NCBI RefSeq assembly: GCF_000739715.2
Contig: NZ_BBJC02000006.1
Coordinates: 62,001-126,000, forward strand
DNA length: 64,000 bases
Source: Falsirhodobacter sp. alg1
GTDB taxonomy: Bacteria; Pseudomonadota; Alphaproteobacteria; Rhodobacterales; Rhodobacteraceae
Direction of reading: 5' to 3'
Positions 45,032-55,014 of this stretch are shown one piece after another. The notes below the pieces were generated by a model. That model searched no databases and had not been told where the DNA came from. It saw nothing but the letters and a program-made list of their open reading frames with translations. The position numbers and the translations under genes were made by a program. Every line of letters starts with the position of its first letter. The stretch's first letter is position 1.

Positions 45032-46375
45032 TCAGATCATCCCCAGATAGGTCATGTATTCCAGGGGCGAGATCTCTGCCTCGAATACCCCCAGTTCCTG
45101 TCGTTTGCAGGCGGAAAACAAGGCGATGAATTCGGCGGGAAACAAAGTACGGCAGAGGGTGCTTTGCTCGAACGCCTCGATCATCTGGCGCCAGTCGGGC
45201 GGAATGGGGGCATCGGCCCCGGGGCCTATGTTGTTGTCGATCCGGGGGGCAGGCTCCTGCCCCTGTTCGATACCGTAAAGGGCAGAGGCCAGAACGGCCG
45301 CCATCACCAGATAGGGGTTGGCATCCACCCCGGCAACGCGATGTTCGATGCGCCGTGCCGATGCGGGCCCGCCCGGAATGCGGACAGCCGCCGTGCGGTT
45401 TTCATACCCCCATGATGCGTTGACGGGGGCAAGCGTACCGGGCCGCAGCCTGCGGGCCGAATTGCAATGCGGCGCAAAGATAAGCGCGGTATCATGCAGC
45501 GCCCCCAGCAGACCCGCAACGGCGTGCCGCATCACGGGCTGCCCGTCAGGGCCGCCATCATCAAAGATGTTCCGCCCCGCTGCATCCAGCAGGCTTACGT
45601 GCATATGCAGGCCGTTACCGGCATGGGCCATATAGGGTTTGGCCATGAAGCTTGCCTGAACACCGTGGCGCTGTGCCGCGTTCCGGATGATCTGCTTCAG
45701 GAATACGGCATCATCCGCCGCCTTCAGGGCATCGGGAAGGTGGGACAGAACCACCTCGTACTGGCCCGGCCCGCTTTCGGCTGTCACGGCCTCCAGCGAT
45801 ATGCCGCAGGCCTCGGCATCGGCGTGGACGGTGTTCAGAAACGGCTCCGCGCTGCCCAGTTCATCAAGGCTGTAGATCGTATCGCGCCCCCCGGCATGCC
45901 CCGCGGGCAGCGGTGAAACGGGCTGGGGCGATATGCCGTCGAACGGGCGGATCAGATGGAACTCCAGCTCCAGCGCCACGACGGGCGTCAGGCCACGCTT
46001 GGCATAACGGGCCAGAACCTCTGCCAGCACACGTCGCGGATCGCCGAAAAACGGGCTTCCATTCTCGCGTCGCATCCACATCGGGACAAAGCTGCTGCCA
46101 CCCGTGTTCCACGGCAGCGGGATCGGGCCGCGTCCGGTCGGCTCCACGATGCCGTCCAGATCCCCCGCCTCGAACAGCGCCCCGCCGATGATGTCGGTCC
46201 CCCAGACATCCACGGCCATTGACGACATGGGCATGCGCATCCCTTCGGACAGCAATTTGTCGCAGCGGCTGGCCGGAACGCGCTTTCCCCGAAATATGCC
46301 ATTGAGATCGCAATGCGCAGCAAGCACATAGGGCGTTGTTTGGCGGCGAAGGATGTCAGGCGCAGGCACGTTCAT
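45032..46375 (-). CDS. Glutamine synthetase-like protein (PuuA-type)
   Basis: A 447-aa ligase of the glutamine synthetase superfamily, predicted to glutamylate putrescine or another amine with ATP. Signatures: ALELEFHL (metal-binding Glu), SFMAKPYMAHAGNGLHMHVSL (metal and ATP binding), and SWGYENRTAAVRIPG (Arg for phosphoryl transfer). ATG 46375 was chosen; the longer frame begins with TTG at 46417. It is divergent from a GntR regulator, which probably controls it. Confidence 0.88.
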   Translation of the reverse strand: MNVPAPDILRRQTTPYVLAAHCDLNGIFRGKRVPASRCDKLLSEGMRMPMSSMAVDVWGTDIIGGALFEAGDLDGIVEPTGRGPIPLPWNTGGSSFVPMWMRRENGSPFFGDPRRVLAEVLARYAKRGLTPVVALELEFHLIRPFDGISPQPVSPLPAGHAGGRDTIYSLDELGSAEPFLNTVHADAEACGISLEAVTAESGPGQYEVVLSHLPDALKAADDAVFLKQIIRNAAQRHGVQASFMAKPYMAHAGNGLHMHVSLLDAAGRNIFDDGGPDGQPVMRHAVAGLLGALHDTALIFAPHCNSARRLRPGTLAPVNASWGYENRTAAVRIPGGPASARRIEHRVAGVDANPYLVMAAVLASALYGIEQGQEPAPRIDNNIGPGADAPIPPDWRQMIEAFEQSTLCRTLFPAEFIALFSACKRQELGVFEAEISPLEYMTYLGMI

Positions 46376-46479
46376 TCGGAAATCCGTCGGGTGGGGCTGT
46401 GTCACAGGAAATGCCAAGGTGTTATATCACGCAAGCCGGATAGCCTGCGGATTGCCCGGATTATTGGACCGATGAAGAA

Positions 46480-47142
46480 ATGAGCGATTTCAAACCCGAT
46501 ACGGTCGCAGATGTGCTGCATGCAAAGATCCGGCAGAAGATATGGGAAGGCCGCTATCTGCCCGGGGACCGTGTCTCGATCCGGGCCATCGCGCTGGAGG
46601 AACAGATCAGCGTCATCCCCGTGCGCGACGCCGTGCGCCGTCTGGTGGCCGAGGGGGCGCTGTGTTTCGTGGACAGCCGCACGATAGAAGTGCCGAAGCT
46701 GAGCCTGCGGAACCATCGCGACGTCCTGTTCGCCCGGATACAACTGGAACCCGAAATCGGATGCCGGGCCTTTGCCAACCTGTCGCATGACGACCTTGCG
46801 GACCTGATCGGGCATGACATGCGTGTCAACGCGGCCATCCGGCAAGAGGATCTGGATGCCTACATGACGGCAAACTTCGCGTTCCATTTCCATATCTACC
46901 GCAAGGCGGATGCCCCGGCGCTGTTGCGGCTGGTCGAAATCCTGTGGCTGCAATCAGGCCCGTCGATGCGGTTCATCGCCGGTCAATACCGCTCGAACGA
47001 GGCTGCGCCCGATTTCCACAAAGAGATGACCGACGCTTTGGCAGTGCAGGATTGTGAGGCCTTCGTGGCGTCATTGAAGAACGATATCGCCCAGGGGATG
47101 GACTATATCCGGCGGGCCGAAAACGCGATCTCGACCTTCTGA
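46480..47142 (+). CDS. GntR family regulator (FCD/FadR type)
   Basis: A 220-aa repressor-type protein with an N-terminal winged HTH (residues about 8-70, ADVLHAKIRQKIWEGRYLPGDRVSI, with VIPVRDAVRRLVAEGAL). A C-terminal all-helical FCD ligand domain follows (RIQLEPEIGCRAFANL, FHFHIYRKADAPALLRLVEILW). Located between the PuuA-like gene and the amidase, it probably senses an amine or acid of this pathway. Confidence 0.9.
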   Translation: MSDFKPDTVADVLHAKIRQKIWEGRYLPGDRVSIRAIALEEQISVIPVRDAVRRLVAEGALCFVDSRTIEVPKLSLRNHRDVLFARIQLEPEIGCRAFANLSHDDLADLIGHDMRVNAAIRQEDLDAYMTANFAFHFHIYRKADAPALLRLVEILWLQSGPSMRFIAGQYRSNEAAPDFHKEMTDALAVQDCEAFVASLKNDIAQGMDYIRRAENAISTF

Positions 47143-47374
47143 ACCGCGCGCCGGATACGCTGTATTTCTGCCTAATTTTTGCGACAAGCCGGAAAAATGC
47201 CGAAAAACAGGGCTATGACGATCTGCTGCTGCTCTGAATGCGGTCTTTGCCTCTGAAATACAGCCTTGATTTCGCGCATCCGGAAATCCGTCAGGCCGAT
47301 ACCCCGTTAAAATTTGACATGCTCTTTTGCCGGACGACAGCCTTTCCCTAGCCAAACGGGAGAGATCTGTTCTG

Positions 47375-48814
47375 ATGGAAGCGATGCAAACAGCAGATGC
47401 AACATCCCTGTCCGCGATGGTCGCAAAGGGTGAAATTTCTGCTGATGAACTGCTGGATCACGCGCTGGCGCGTGTGGCAAAGCTGAACCCGGATCTGAAC
47501 GCCGTCGTATCAGTGCAGGAGGGGGCCGCACGCCGGGCGATCAGGGCCGGTCTGCCGGATGGCCCGTTCCGGGGGGTGCCCTTCCTGCTCAAGGATCTGG
47601 GGGCCGAAGCCGTCGATTTTCCCGGCCACAACGGTTCTGCCCTGCTGCGCGATACGCGCTATACATACGATAGCGAACTGTTTCTCCGCATGCGTGCGAC
47701 AGGGGCCGTGACCTTCGGGCGTACCACGTCGCCCGAAGGCGGGATCGGCCCGGTGACAGAGGCCGCGGTTTATGGCGGGCCAACGCGCAACCCGTGGGAC
47801 CTGTCGCGCACCTCTGGCGGATCATCGGGCGGCGCGGCTGCGGCGGTGGCGGCGGGTATCGTGCCCATCGCCCACGGGTCGGATGGCGGTGGATCGATCC
47901 GCATCCCGGCCTCAAGCTGCGGATTGTTCGGGTTCAAGGCCACGCGGGCCCGGTTTCCCGACGGCCCCGCAGCGGGCGAAGGCTGGGCCGGCATGGCGAT
48001 CGAGGGGTTCCTGTCACGATCCGTGCGCGACAATGCCGTGATGATGGATGCCTGCGCCGGTGCCGATGCGGGCGCGCCCTATGCGGCCCCCGCCATGGAG
48101 ATGACCTATGCCGGGGCCATTGCCCGCCCGCCGCGCCGCCTGCGGATCGGGGTATGCGACACGACATTCACCGGCGCTCCGATCCATCCCGAATGCCGGA
48201 CGGCGGTCGAAACCACTGCCCGCCTGCTGGAGGGGCTGGGCCATAGCGTCACGCCCTTCTGTCCGAAGGCCGATCACCACGGAATGATGCGGGCATGGAC
48301 CCGCATCGTGGCCTGCGGTACCGCGCTTTCGGTGCGGGGCGCACTGGCGCGGCGGGGGCGCGGGTTGCAGGATGGCGATCTGCAGCGCCTGTCGCATGCC
48401 GCGATCCGCTATGCCGAGGGGATCAGCGGCGCGGATTACCTGCAGGCGGTGGAAACGATCCACGCCTATGGCCGCGAGATGGCCGCGGCCTTTGACGGAT
48501 ATGACATCATCCTGTCCGCCACATTGGCCGAACCCCCCGCAAAGGTGGGCAGGTTCACCCATGACCGTGATGACTACGAGGCCTATCGCATCGGCGAGGG
48601 GGGCGTTTTCGAATATTCGCCCTTTTGCGCGACGTTCAATGCCAGCGGGCAACCCGCGGCAACTGTGCCGATGCACTGGACGGCTGAGGGCTTGCCCGTC
48701 GGTGTTCATTTCGCGGCACCGTTCGGGCATGACGCTACGCTGATCGCCCTTTGCGCCGAATGTGAACAGGCCCAGCCATGGGCGCACAGATGGCCACCGA
48801 TGACACAATCCTGA
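47375..48814 (+). CDS. Amidase signature family hydrolase
   Basis: A 479-aa amidase with the Ser-Ser-Lys catalytic set: K73 in FLLKDLG, cis-Ser at 150-151 in [10 protein letters not shown], and nucleophile S174 in [12 protein letters not shown]. It may hydrolyse an imported amide, such as an acyl-polyamine or cyclic/linear amide oligomer. ATG 47375 has GGGAGA upstream. It precedes a PotABCD-like importer by a few bases, so substrate import and cleavage are co-expressed. Confidence 0.88.
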   Translation: MEAMQTADATSLSAMVAKGEISADELLDHALARVAKLNPDLNAVVSVQEGAARRAIRAGLPDGPFRGVPFLLKDLGAEAVDFPGHNGSALLRDTRYTYDSELFLRMRATGAVTFGRTTSPEGGIGPVTEAAVYGGPTRNPWDLSRTSGGSSGGAAAAVAAGIVPIAHGSDGGGSIRIPASSCGLFGFKATRARFPDGPAAGEGWAGMAIEGFLSRSVRDNAVMMDACAGADAGAPYAAPAMEMTYAGAIARPPRRLRIGVCDTTFTGAPIHPECRTAVETTARLLEGLGHSVTPFCPKADHHGMMRAWTRIVACGTALSVRGALARRGRGLQDGDLQRLSHAAIRYAEGISGADYLQAVETIHAYGREMAAAFDGYDIILSATLAEPPAKVGRFTHDRDDYEAYRIGEGGVFEYSPFCATFNASGQPAATVPMHWTAEGLPVGVHFAAPFGHDATLIALCAECEQAQPWAHRWPPMTQS

Positions 48815-48854
48815 CGCGCGGATGACCATCCGCCAACAGAGTTCCACAAGGGGT

Positions 48855-49916
48855 ATGAGCGTGACGAACGGATTTGCAGTTGTTGCAAGGAATGTCGGTA
48901 AGACCTATGGCGAGGGGAAATCTGCGGTCACCGCCTTGGGCAATGTGTCGCTCGAGATCAGGAAGGGGGAATTCTTTACCCTCCTCGGGCCTTCGGGCTG
49001 CGGCAAGACCAGCCTGCTGCGCTGTATCGCGGGGTTCGAAACGCCAACCTCGGGTGCGATCCTGCTGTCGGGGCGTGACATCACCTATGATCCGCCGAAC
49101 AGCCGCCCGATCAATACGGTCTTCCAGTCATATGCGTTGTTTCCGCACCTGACCGTCGCCCAGAATGTCGGGTTCGGACTGAAGATGCAGGGGAAACCGA
49201 AGGCCGAGATTGCCAGCGCCACCGCCCGTGTACTGGCGCTGGTCAAGCTGGAGGCATTTGCCGACCGGCTGCCCCAGCAGATGTCGGGGGGGCAGCAGCA
49301 GCGTGTTGCCCTGGCCCGCGCGCTTGCCCCCGCACCCGAGGTGCTGCTGCTGGATGAACCGCTTTCGGCGCTGGACTTGAAGCTGCGCAAGGAAATGCAA
49401 GGGGAGCTGAAGCGGCTGCAGATCGAAACGGGCATCACCTTCATTTTTGTCACCCACGATCAGGAAGAGGCCCTGACGATGTCCGACCGCATCGGCATCA
49501 TGTCGGCTGGTGATCTGCTGCAGGTCGGCCCCCCGCGCGAGATCTACAATAATCCCGTCAACCGGTTCGTTGCGGATTTCATCGGCGAGACCAATTTCCT
49601 GACGGCCGAAGTCCGGAACAATGTCGTGCGGATCGGGGCCGGCCATGAATTCGCGGTGCCGCTGAACGGGCGGCAGGGCACCATAACGCTGGCGATTAGG
49701 CCCGAGCAGGTCAGCCTCGGTCCCGCCGGTACGGGGCTGCCCGCCAAGGTGGTCGAGGCGACCTATCTGGGAACCGACACGCATTACACCGTTGCACTGC
49801 AGGATGACAGCCGCCTGACAGCTCGCATCCAGAGCAATACGACCGCCTCGTTGGAGGTGGGGGATCAGGTCGGGCTGATGATAGACCCGAATGCGATCAG
49901 GGTGCTGGAAGCATGA
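48855..49916 (+). CDS. potA: Spermidine/putrescine-type ABC transporter ATPase
   Basis: A 353-aa PotA-like ATPase. Walker [10 protein letters not shown] is at about residues 45-53, the signature is MSGGQQQR, the Walker B is [12 protein letters not shown], and a C-terminal TOBE domain follows (about 270-350). Start choice is uncertain: ATG 48855 (AAGGGG very close) or ATG 48822 eight bases after the amidase stop, which gives 364 aa. Its stop overlaps the potB start (ATGA). Confidence 0.9.
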   Translation: MSVTNGFAVVARNVGKTYGEGKSAVTALGNVSLEIRKGEFFTLLGPSGCGKTSLLRCIAGFETPTSGAILLSGRDITYDPPNSRPINTVFQSYALFPHLTVAQNVGFGLKMQGKPKAEIASATARVLALVKLEAFADRLPQQMSGGQQQRVALARALAPAPEVLLLDEPLSALDLKLRKEMQGELKRLQIETGITFIFVTHDQEEALTMSDRIGIMSAGDLLQVGPPREIYNNPVNRFVADFIGETNFLTAEVRNNVVRIGAGHEFAVPLNGRQGTITLAIRPEQVSLGPAGTGLPAKVVEATYLGTDTHYTVALQDDSRLTARIQSNTTASLEVGDQVGLMIDPNAIRVLEA

Positions 49917-50809
49917 AGCGCAACGACAAGGCATCCCGCAATGCCAGAAACGGCTGGCTCCTTTCCACCCCGGCGCTGCTGGTGCTGTTTGTCGCCGCCA
50001 CCGGCCCGCTTGTGATCGTGGTGCTCTATTCCTTTCTGGAAAAGGGTGATTATTCCGGCGTGCGCTGGATCTTCTCGGGCGAGGCATGGTTCCGTATCCT
50101 GTTCGAGCGGGATATCTTTGACGGCACGGTCAGCCTTGCCGATGCCAACCTGTCGATCATCTGGCGGTCGATAAAGCTGTCGTTCATGACCACCGTCATC
50201 ACCTTTGTCCTCGGTCTGCCGACGGCGTGGTTCATCGCGACCAGATCCCCCGCAAGCCGCGCCTTCTGGCTGTTCCTGATCACGATCCCGTTCTGGACGA
50301 ACCTGCTGATCCGTACCTTCGCCATCATGGAGGTTCTTCGCAATCAGGGCCTGCTGAATACATTTCTGATCCATTACGGCCTGATCGATACGCCGCTGCA
50401 GATCCTTTATACGGATACGGCGGTGCTGATCGGAATGGCCTATGTCTATCTGCCGTTGATGGTACTGCCGCTGTTCGCCGCGATCGACCGGTTCGATTTC
50501 AAGCTGATCGAGGCGGGCTATGATCTTTATGCCTCGCGGATGAACATCCTGCGCCATGTCATCCTGCCCATCATCAAACCGGGCATCGTGGCGGGCTGCA
50601 TCCTGACCTTCATTCCCAGCCTCGGGGCCTATGTCACGCCGCGGATCCTGGGCGGCGGCAAGAACATGATGATCGGCAATTTCATCGAACTTCAGTTCGG
50701 GCAGGGGCAGAACTGGCCATTGGGGGCGGCGCTGTCGACGGTGCTTCTGGTGATCGTGCTCGGTTCGCTCGTGCTGTATACGCGCATATCCTCGCGGAGG
50801 GCCGGATGA
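49913..50809 (+). CDS. potB: Spermidine/putrescine-type ABC permease
   Basis: A 298-aa inner-membrane subunit with six helices. The EAA loop reads [28 protein letters not shown], and [24 protein letters not shown] is the PotB/PotH hallmark. Start overlaps the ATPase stop and its own stop overlaps the next permease start. Confidence 0.92.
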   Translation: MKRNDKASRNARNGWLLSTPALLVLFVAATGPLVIVVLYSFLEKGDYSGVRWIFSGEAWFRILFERDIFDGTVSLADANLSIIWRSIKLSFMTTVITFVLGLPTAWFIATRSPASRAFWLFLITIPFWTNLLIRTFAIMEVLRNQGLLNTFLIHYGLIDTPLQILYTDTAVLIGMAYVYLPLMVLPLFAAIDRFDFKLIEAGYDLYASRMNILRHVILPIIKPGIVAGCILTFIPSLGAYVTPRILGGGKNMMIGNFIELQFGQGQNWPLGAALSTVLLVIVLGSLVLYTRISSRRAG

Positions 50810-51615
50810 TGGCAAGATCGCGCAATTTCGACATCACCAGGCTGCCCGGATTCACGCTGATCGCGGTTCTGTCGTTCGTCCTGCTTTATGCACCGATCAT
50901 CACGCTTGTGATCTATTCGTTCAACGGCGGAAACTCGGTCAATCAATGGGGCGGTCTTTCGCTGAAATGGTATGCGATCGCCGCCCAGAACGAAGCCGTG
51001 CAAAGCGCGGCGATCCGGTCCTTCGTCATTGCCATATGGGCATCGATCATCGCCACCACCGTGGCAACGATGGCGGCACTCGGAACCAGCAGGCGGGCAA
51101 AGTTCAAGGGGCAGACCTTTATCTACATTGTCATAAACCAGCCACTGATGGTGCCGGAAATTGTCACGGCCGTGGCGCTTCTGCTGTTCTTTTCCTGGAT
51201 AAAGATCGCCACGGGATATGCGGGCTTGGGGTACCTCATCCTTGCGCATTCGGCCTTTTGCGTACCGTTCGCCTATCTTCCGATCAAGGCGCGGCTGGAC
51301 GGAATGGATACCGCCATGGAAACGGCTGCGGCCGATCTTTATGCCAGCCCGCTGCAAACCTTTCGCCATGTCACCCTGCCGTTGCTGATGCCGGGGATCG
51401 GGGCCGGGGCAATGCTGGCATTCATCATCTCGCTGGATGACGTGATCATCACCGAATTCGTAAAATCGGCAGGCCAGGATACCCTGCCCACTTACATGCT
51501 GGGCCAGCTCCGCCGCGCCCTGACCCCTGAGGTGAACGCGATCTCGACTGTCCTGCTGGCCGTCAGCGTCGCCGTTCTGACCGTGTTTTTCCTGATCACC
51601 CGAAAGCGGGGCTGA
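50806..51615 (+). CDS. potC: Spermidine/putrescine-type ABC permease
   Basis: A 269-aa permease of the PotC/PotI branch. YAPIITLVIYSFN near the N-terminus, the EAA loop METAAADLYASPLQTFRHVTLPLLMPG, and FIISLDDVIITEF are typical. Partner of the preceding permease; the binding-protein gene follows after 33 bases. Confidence 0.92.
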   Translation: MMARSRNFDITRLPGFTLIAVLSFVLLYAPIITLVIYSFNGGNSVNQWGGLSLKWYAIAAQNEAVQSAAIRSFVIAIWASIIATTVATMAALGTSRRAKFKGQTFIYIVINQPLMVPEIVTAVALLLFFSWIKIATGYAGLGYLILAHSAFCVPFAYLPIKARLDGMDTAMETAAADLYASPLQTFRHVTLPLLMPGIGAGAMLAFIISLDDVIITEFVKSAGQDTLPTYMLGQLRRALTPEVNAISTVLLAVSVAVLTVFFLITRKRG

Positions 51616-51648
51616 CCCCGTATGTGCAACACTCAAGGAAGATTTCCG

Positions 51649-52674
51649 ATGAAAACATATGCGATAACCGCCTCGATCCTGCTTGGCAGCACGATTGCCG
51701 CCCATGCCGAGGGCCAGTTGAACCTGTACAACTGGGGCAATTACACCAGCCCCGAGATGATCGAGAAATTCACGGCGGAAACGGGCATCAACGTCACCAT
51801 CACCGATTATGACAGCAACACGACCGCGCTGGCCAAGGTGGAGGCGGGCGGTTCGGGGTTCGATCTGGTCGTACCCTCGGCCAACTATGTACCGATATTC
51901 GTACAAAAGGGGCTTCTGGCCGAACTGGACCATTCGCGTCTGTCGAACATCGGAAACATCGCCCCCGAATGGGTGGATGTGCCGTGGGACAAGGGGCGGG
52001 CCTATACCGTGCCGTGGCTCTGGGGATCGACCGGCATGGCGGTCAACACCTCGGTATACAGCGGGGATATCAATACCTCGGAAATCTTCCTTGATCCACC
52101 GCCAGAACTGGTGGGCAAGATCAACATCACCCCGGAAATGTCTGACATCATCTCCCTGACGATCTACAATGTCGGCGGTGAGGCCTGCACCGAGGATCTG
52201 ACCATCCTCAAAAAGGTCCGTGACCGTCTGAAGGCCGCAAAACCGTCATGGCTGTCGATGGACTACGGCACGACGGACAAGCTTTCCTCGGGCGATTATG
52301 CCGCCTCGGTCAACTGGAACGGATCCACCCTGCGGGCGCGGATCAACAACCCGGATGTGGCCTATGGCTACCCGCGCGAAGGGTATCCGCTGTTCATGGA
52401 CTCCGTCGGTCTGCTGGCAGATGCGCGCAATGTGGACGAAGCCTATGCGTTTCTGGATTTCATCATGGTCCCTGAGAATGCGGCGATGATGTCCAGCTTT
52501 GCGCGTTATGCCAACGGGATTACGGGGTCCGAGGAATTCATGCCCGAAGACATGAAGACCGCCCCCGAGATCGTCGTGCCCGAAGAATTCGCTTCGGCCG
52601 GTCGCTTCCTTCCGACCTGTCCGCAATCCGCCACGGACCTTTATACGGCCATCTGGACCGATCTGGTGAAGTAG
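51649..52674 (+). CDS. potD: Spermidine/putrescine-type binding protein
   Basis: Periplasmic polyamine-binding-type protein, 341 aa. The signal peptide spans residues 1-19 (MKTYAITASILLGSTIAAHA). The mature part opens QLNLYNWGNYTSPEMIEKF, the classic PotD/PotF start, followed by KVEAGGSGFDLVVPSANYV and DKGRAYTVPWLWGSTGMAVN. ATG 51649 is fixed by AAGGAAG and the signal peptide. The ligand may be a polyamine or a related amide given the amidase, PuuA-like and PuuB-like genes. Confidence 0.92.
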   Translation: MKTYAITASILLGSTIAAHAEGQLNLYNWGNYTSPEMIEKFTAETGINVTITDYDSNTTALAKVEAGGSGFDLVVPSANYVPIFVQKGLLAELDHSRLSNIGNIAPEWVDVPWDKGRAYTVPWLWGSTGMAVNTSVYSGDINTSEIFLDPPPELVGKINITPEMSDIISLTIYNVGGEACTEDLTILKKVRDRLKAAKPSWLSMDYGTTDKLSSGDYAASVNWNGSTLRARINNPDVAYGYPREGYPLFMDSVGLLADARNVDEAYAFLDFIMVPENAAMMSSFARYANGITGSEEFMPEDMKTAPEIVVPEEFASAGRFLPTCPQSATDLYTAIWTDLVK

Positions 52675-53313
52675 GGGCGATAGGGAAGAACGCGTCTTTG
52701 AGCCTGGGATCGAACCACCGAAGCGCCGCGCACGAAAGGCCGGCATCAATCAGCGCGATCCTGATGGTTTGCAGCTTCGAGACGACGTATCCCTTGGCAA
52801 GCAGCATGTCGACCGTCCGAACAAAACCAGCGTGGACGAACAGGCTGCCGTCCACGCGCAGCGCGTTTGCCGCCGCTTTATCATTGCCGGCTGCGGTGCA
52901 AGGCGTGCCATCACGCTAAGCCGCGATGGCGTGCCTAGAGGCGAAGCAGGATCGCCCCTTTGGCAAACACCAGTGCCGAATCCTCTATAAAACGGAGGGC
53001 CACGACGCAAAACGACCGGATTATCGTGATGAATGGCGGTATGCTGGAACAGATGGGTAAGCCAGCCGAAGTCGTGACTGACCAGCCTCACTATTCGTAG
53101 CAGATTTCATCGTTTGTGCGGATATGTTGATAACGCGGATAGCCGGCGGCACAGTCACAGCGGTCGGCAAACCGCTATCCATCTCTCTGGTAATTCCCGA
53201 TGATGCGGGGCAGGCGATGACACGCTGGCGGTGTTGCGGTATCGGTGACGAAGGTGGCCGGTTATGATTTCGCAGCTAACGTCGATCCGGAATTTGGCCG
53301 CCGCTTTCGGGGC
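52675..53313. other. Gene-poor stretch with degraded sequence
   Basis: About 640 bases without an intact gene. Short frames on both strands have no recognisable family. The only identifiable piece is the ABC-ATPase relic at 53014-53100. It looks like decayed DNA between the polyamine locus and the HxlR gene. Confidence 0.5.
53014..53100 (+). pseudogene. C-terminal relic of an ABC transporter ATPase
   Basis: The frame reads DRIIVMNGGMLEQMGKPAEV and eight more residues before TAG at 53098. This matches the segment after the H-loop in UgpC/PotA-type ATPases (DRI-VMN-G-IEQ-G-P-EV). Nothing upstream in any frame supplies Walker motifs, so only 28 residues remain. Confidence 0.6.
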
Positions 53314-53667
53314 CTATCCCCGCCGGTGTTTCTGTCCCCACAGGTGCAGGGCCTCGATCACGCCGCGTAGTTGCTGCCCCTTGTCTGTCAGGCTGTAATC
53401 CACGCGCGGGGGCACGACGGCATGGATTTTCCGCTGGATGATCCCGTCGGCCTCCATTTCGCGCAGCTGTTTGGTCAGGCTGCGTTGGGTGACATTGCCG
53501 ACGCGGCGGGCCAACTCGTTGAAACGCAGGGTGCCGTCCAGCAGATGGTACAGGATCAGCCCTTTCCATTTTCCGGCAATCTGTTCCAGCGCCGCCTCGA
53601 CGGGGCAGCCTTCGCTGCAGTCATATTCCGTGAACCGGTTCGGGCTGTCGGCAATCACAGTATCCAT
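53314..53667 (-). CDS. HxlR family transcriptional regulator
   Basis: A 117-aa MarR-like winged-helix regulator. The HxlR pattern is clear: Cys in YDCSEGCPVEAALEQIAGKWKGLILYHLLDG, then LRFNELARRVGNVTQRSLTKQLREMEADGII and the wing DYSLTDKGQQL. ATG 53667 is preferred; a start 12 codons upstream (53703) is possible. Divergent from the alcohol-dehydrogenase gene, which HxlR proteins often control in response to electrophiles or quinones through the N-terminal cysteine. Confidence 0.92.
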   Translation of the reverse strand: MDTVIADSPNRFTEYDCSEGCPVEAALEQIAGKWKGLILYHLLDGTLRFNELARRVGNVTQRSLTKQLREMEADGIIQRKIHAVVPPRVDYSLTDKGQQLRGVIEALHLWGQKHRRG

Positions 53668-53771
53668 TATGTACCTATATGCATTATTTGTGCGTAATTG
53701 CATTTATTATAGCAAGGCGGCATCTCTTGGGCACGAAGGAAATTCACGAAATCGCCCAAGGGGTATGAGAC

Positions 53772-54791
53772 ATGATGATGAAGGCTGTTGGATATATGAA
53801 CGCGGGTCCGCTGGACCGCCCTGATGCGCTGATCGATGTGGAAATCGTGCGGCCGAAACCCAAGGGGCGTGACCTTCTGGTGCGTGTGCGGGCAGTGTCG
53901 GTCAATCCGGTGGATGTGAAAATCCGGCAGGCCCGTCCGCCCGAAGGCACGGGTCCGGCCATTCTGGGCTGGGATGCCGTGGGGGAGGTTGTGGAAACGG
54001 GCAGCGACACTTCCTTGTTCAGGGTTGGCGATATGGTCTGGTATGCGGGGGCGATTGACCGCGCCGGCACCAATTCGGAATACCACCTCGTGGATGAGCG
54101 GATCGTGGGCAAAACGCCTGCCTCGGTCAGCGCAGCCGAGGCCGCGGCCCTGCCGCTGACCGCGCTGACGGCCCATGAAATGCTGTTCGACCGTTTGCGC
54201 GTGACCGACCCTGTTCCGGGGGCGGCACCGGCCGTGGTCATCATCGGCGGTTCGGGCGGCGTCGGCTCCATCGCGATCCAGCTGCTGCGCGCGAAAACGG
54301 ATCTGACGGTGATCGCCACCGCCTCGCGCCCTGAAACGCAGGAATGGGTCCGGGAACTGGGCGCGCATCATGTGATCGACCACTCCAAACCTTTGGCACC
54401 CCAGATCGAGGCTTTGGGGATCGGACAGCCGGGTTGGGTGTTTTCCACCACCCATTCGCATCAGTATATCGAGGCTGTGGCCGAATTCATTGCACCGCAG
54501 GGGCATTTCGGCCTGATCGACGATCCGGAAATCCTGGACATCAAGCCGTTCAAGAGCAAATCCGTTTCGACCCATTGGGAGTTCATGTACACGCGCTCTC
54601 TGTTCGGAACGGCCGATATGCAGAACCAGCACGACATCCTGACCGAGGTGGCCCGTCTGCTGGACGAAGGGGCGATCAGATCCACCGCGACCGAAACCTT
54701 GGGCAAGATCGATGCCGCCACGCTGAAACGCGCGCATCAGATCCTTGAGACGAACAAGGCCAAGGGCAAACTGGTCCTGGAAGGGTTCTGA
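53772..54791 (+). CDS. Zinc-type alcohol dehydrogenase family protein
   Basis: A 339-aa MDR-superfamily NADPH oxidoreductase (quinone oxidoreductase/zinc-type ADH-like group). GroES-like N-terminal domain: VRVRAVSVNPVDVKIR. The cofactor fold is VVIIGGSGGVGSIAIQLLRA near residues 155-174. The structural-zinc Cys cluster is absent, as usual for this subgroup. Start is the first of three Met codons. Probably detoxifies a quinone or enal under control of the divergent HxlR protein. Confidence 0.9.
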   Translation: MMMKAVGYMNAGPLDRPDALIDVEIVRPKPKGRDLLVRVRAVSVNPVDVKIRQARPPEGTGPAILGWDAVGEVVETGSDTSLFRVGDMVWYAGAIDRAGTNSEYHLVDERIVGKTPASVSAAEAAALPLTALTAHEMLFDRLRVTDPVPGAAPAVVIIGGSGGVGSIAIQLLRAKTDLTVIATASRPETQEWVRELGAHHVIDHSKPLAPQIEALGIGQPGWVFSTTHSHQYIEAVAEFIAPQGHFGLIDDPEILDIKPFKSKSVSTHWEFMYTRSLFGTADMQNQHDILTEVARLLDEGAIRSTATETLGKIDAATLKRAHQILETNKAKGKLVLEGF

Positions 54792-54797
54792 GAAAAC

Positions 54798-54831
54798 GGG
54801 AAACGGCATGGCCACCGCCGTGCCGTTTCCC
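54798..54831 (+). terminator. Hairpin after the alcohol dehydrogenase gene
   Basis: GGGAAACGGCA (54798-54808) pairs perfectly with TGCCGTTTCCC (54821-54831), 7 bases after the stop. No U tract, but an 11-bp stem at this position is most likely a terminator. Confidence 0.55.
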
Positions 54832-55014
54832 CCCGTTCCCCGCAGATGATCGGGGCTGCGCGGATCATGGCGGGTTATTAAATAGGCAGGATGCATCCTG
54901 CAGGTCCGCATTTTCTGCACATTCATGCGCCATTGCCGCGATCTTTGCGCAGACGGTTGATCCCTGCATCCGGGGCGGGCAGCGTGTCGCCATCGCGATG
55001 CCAAGGAATTGCCC

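Noticed and set aside
43793-45415. 540-codon plus-strand frame
   Set aside because: Antisense to the PuuB-like and PuuA-like genes, with no domain.
52538-53091. Short frames on both strands after potD
   Set aside because: No ribosome site, no recognisable family, overlapping each other; treated as decayed DNA apart from the ATPase relic.
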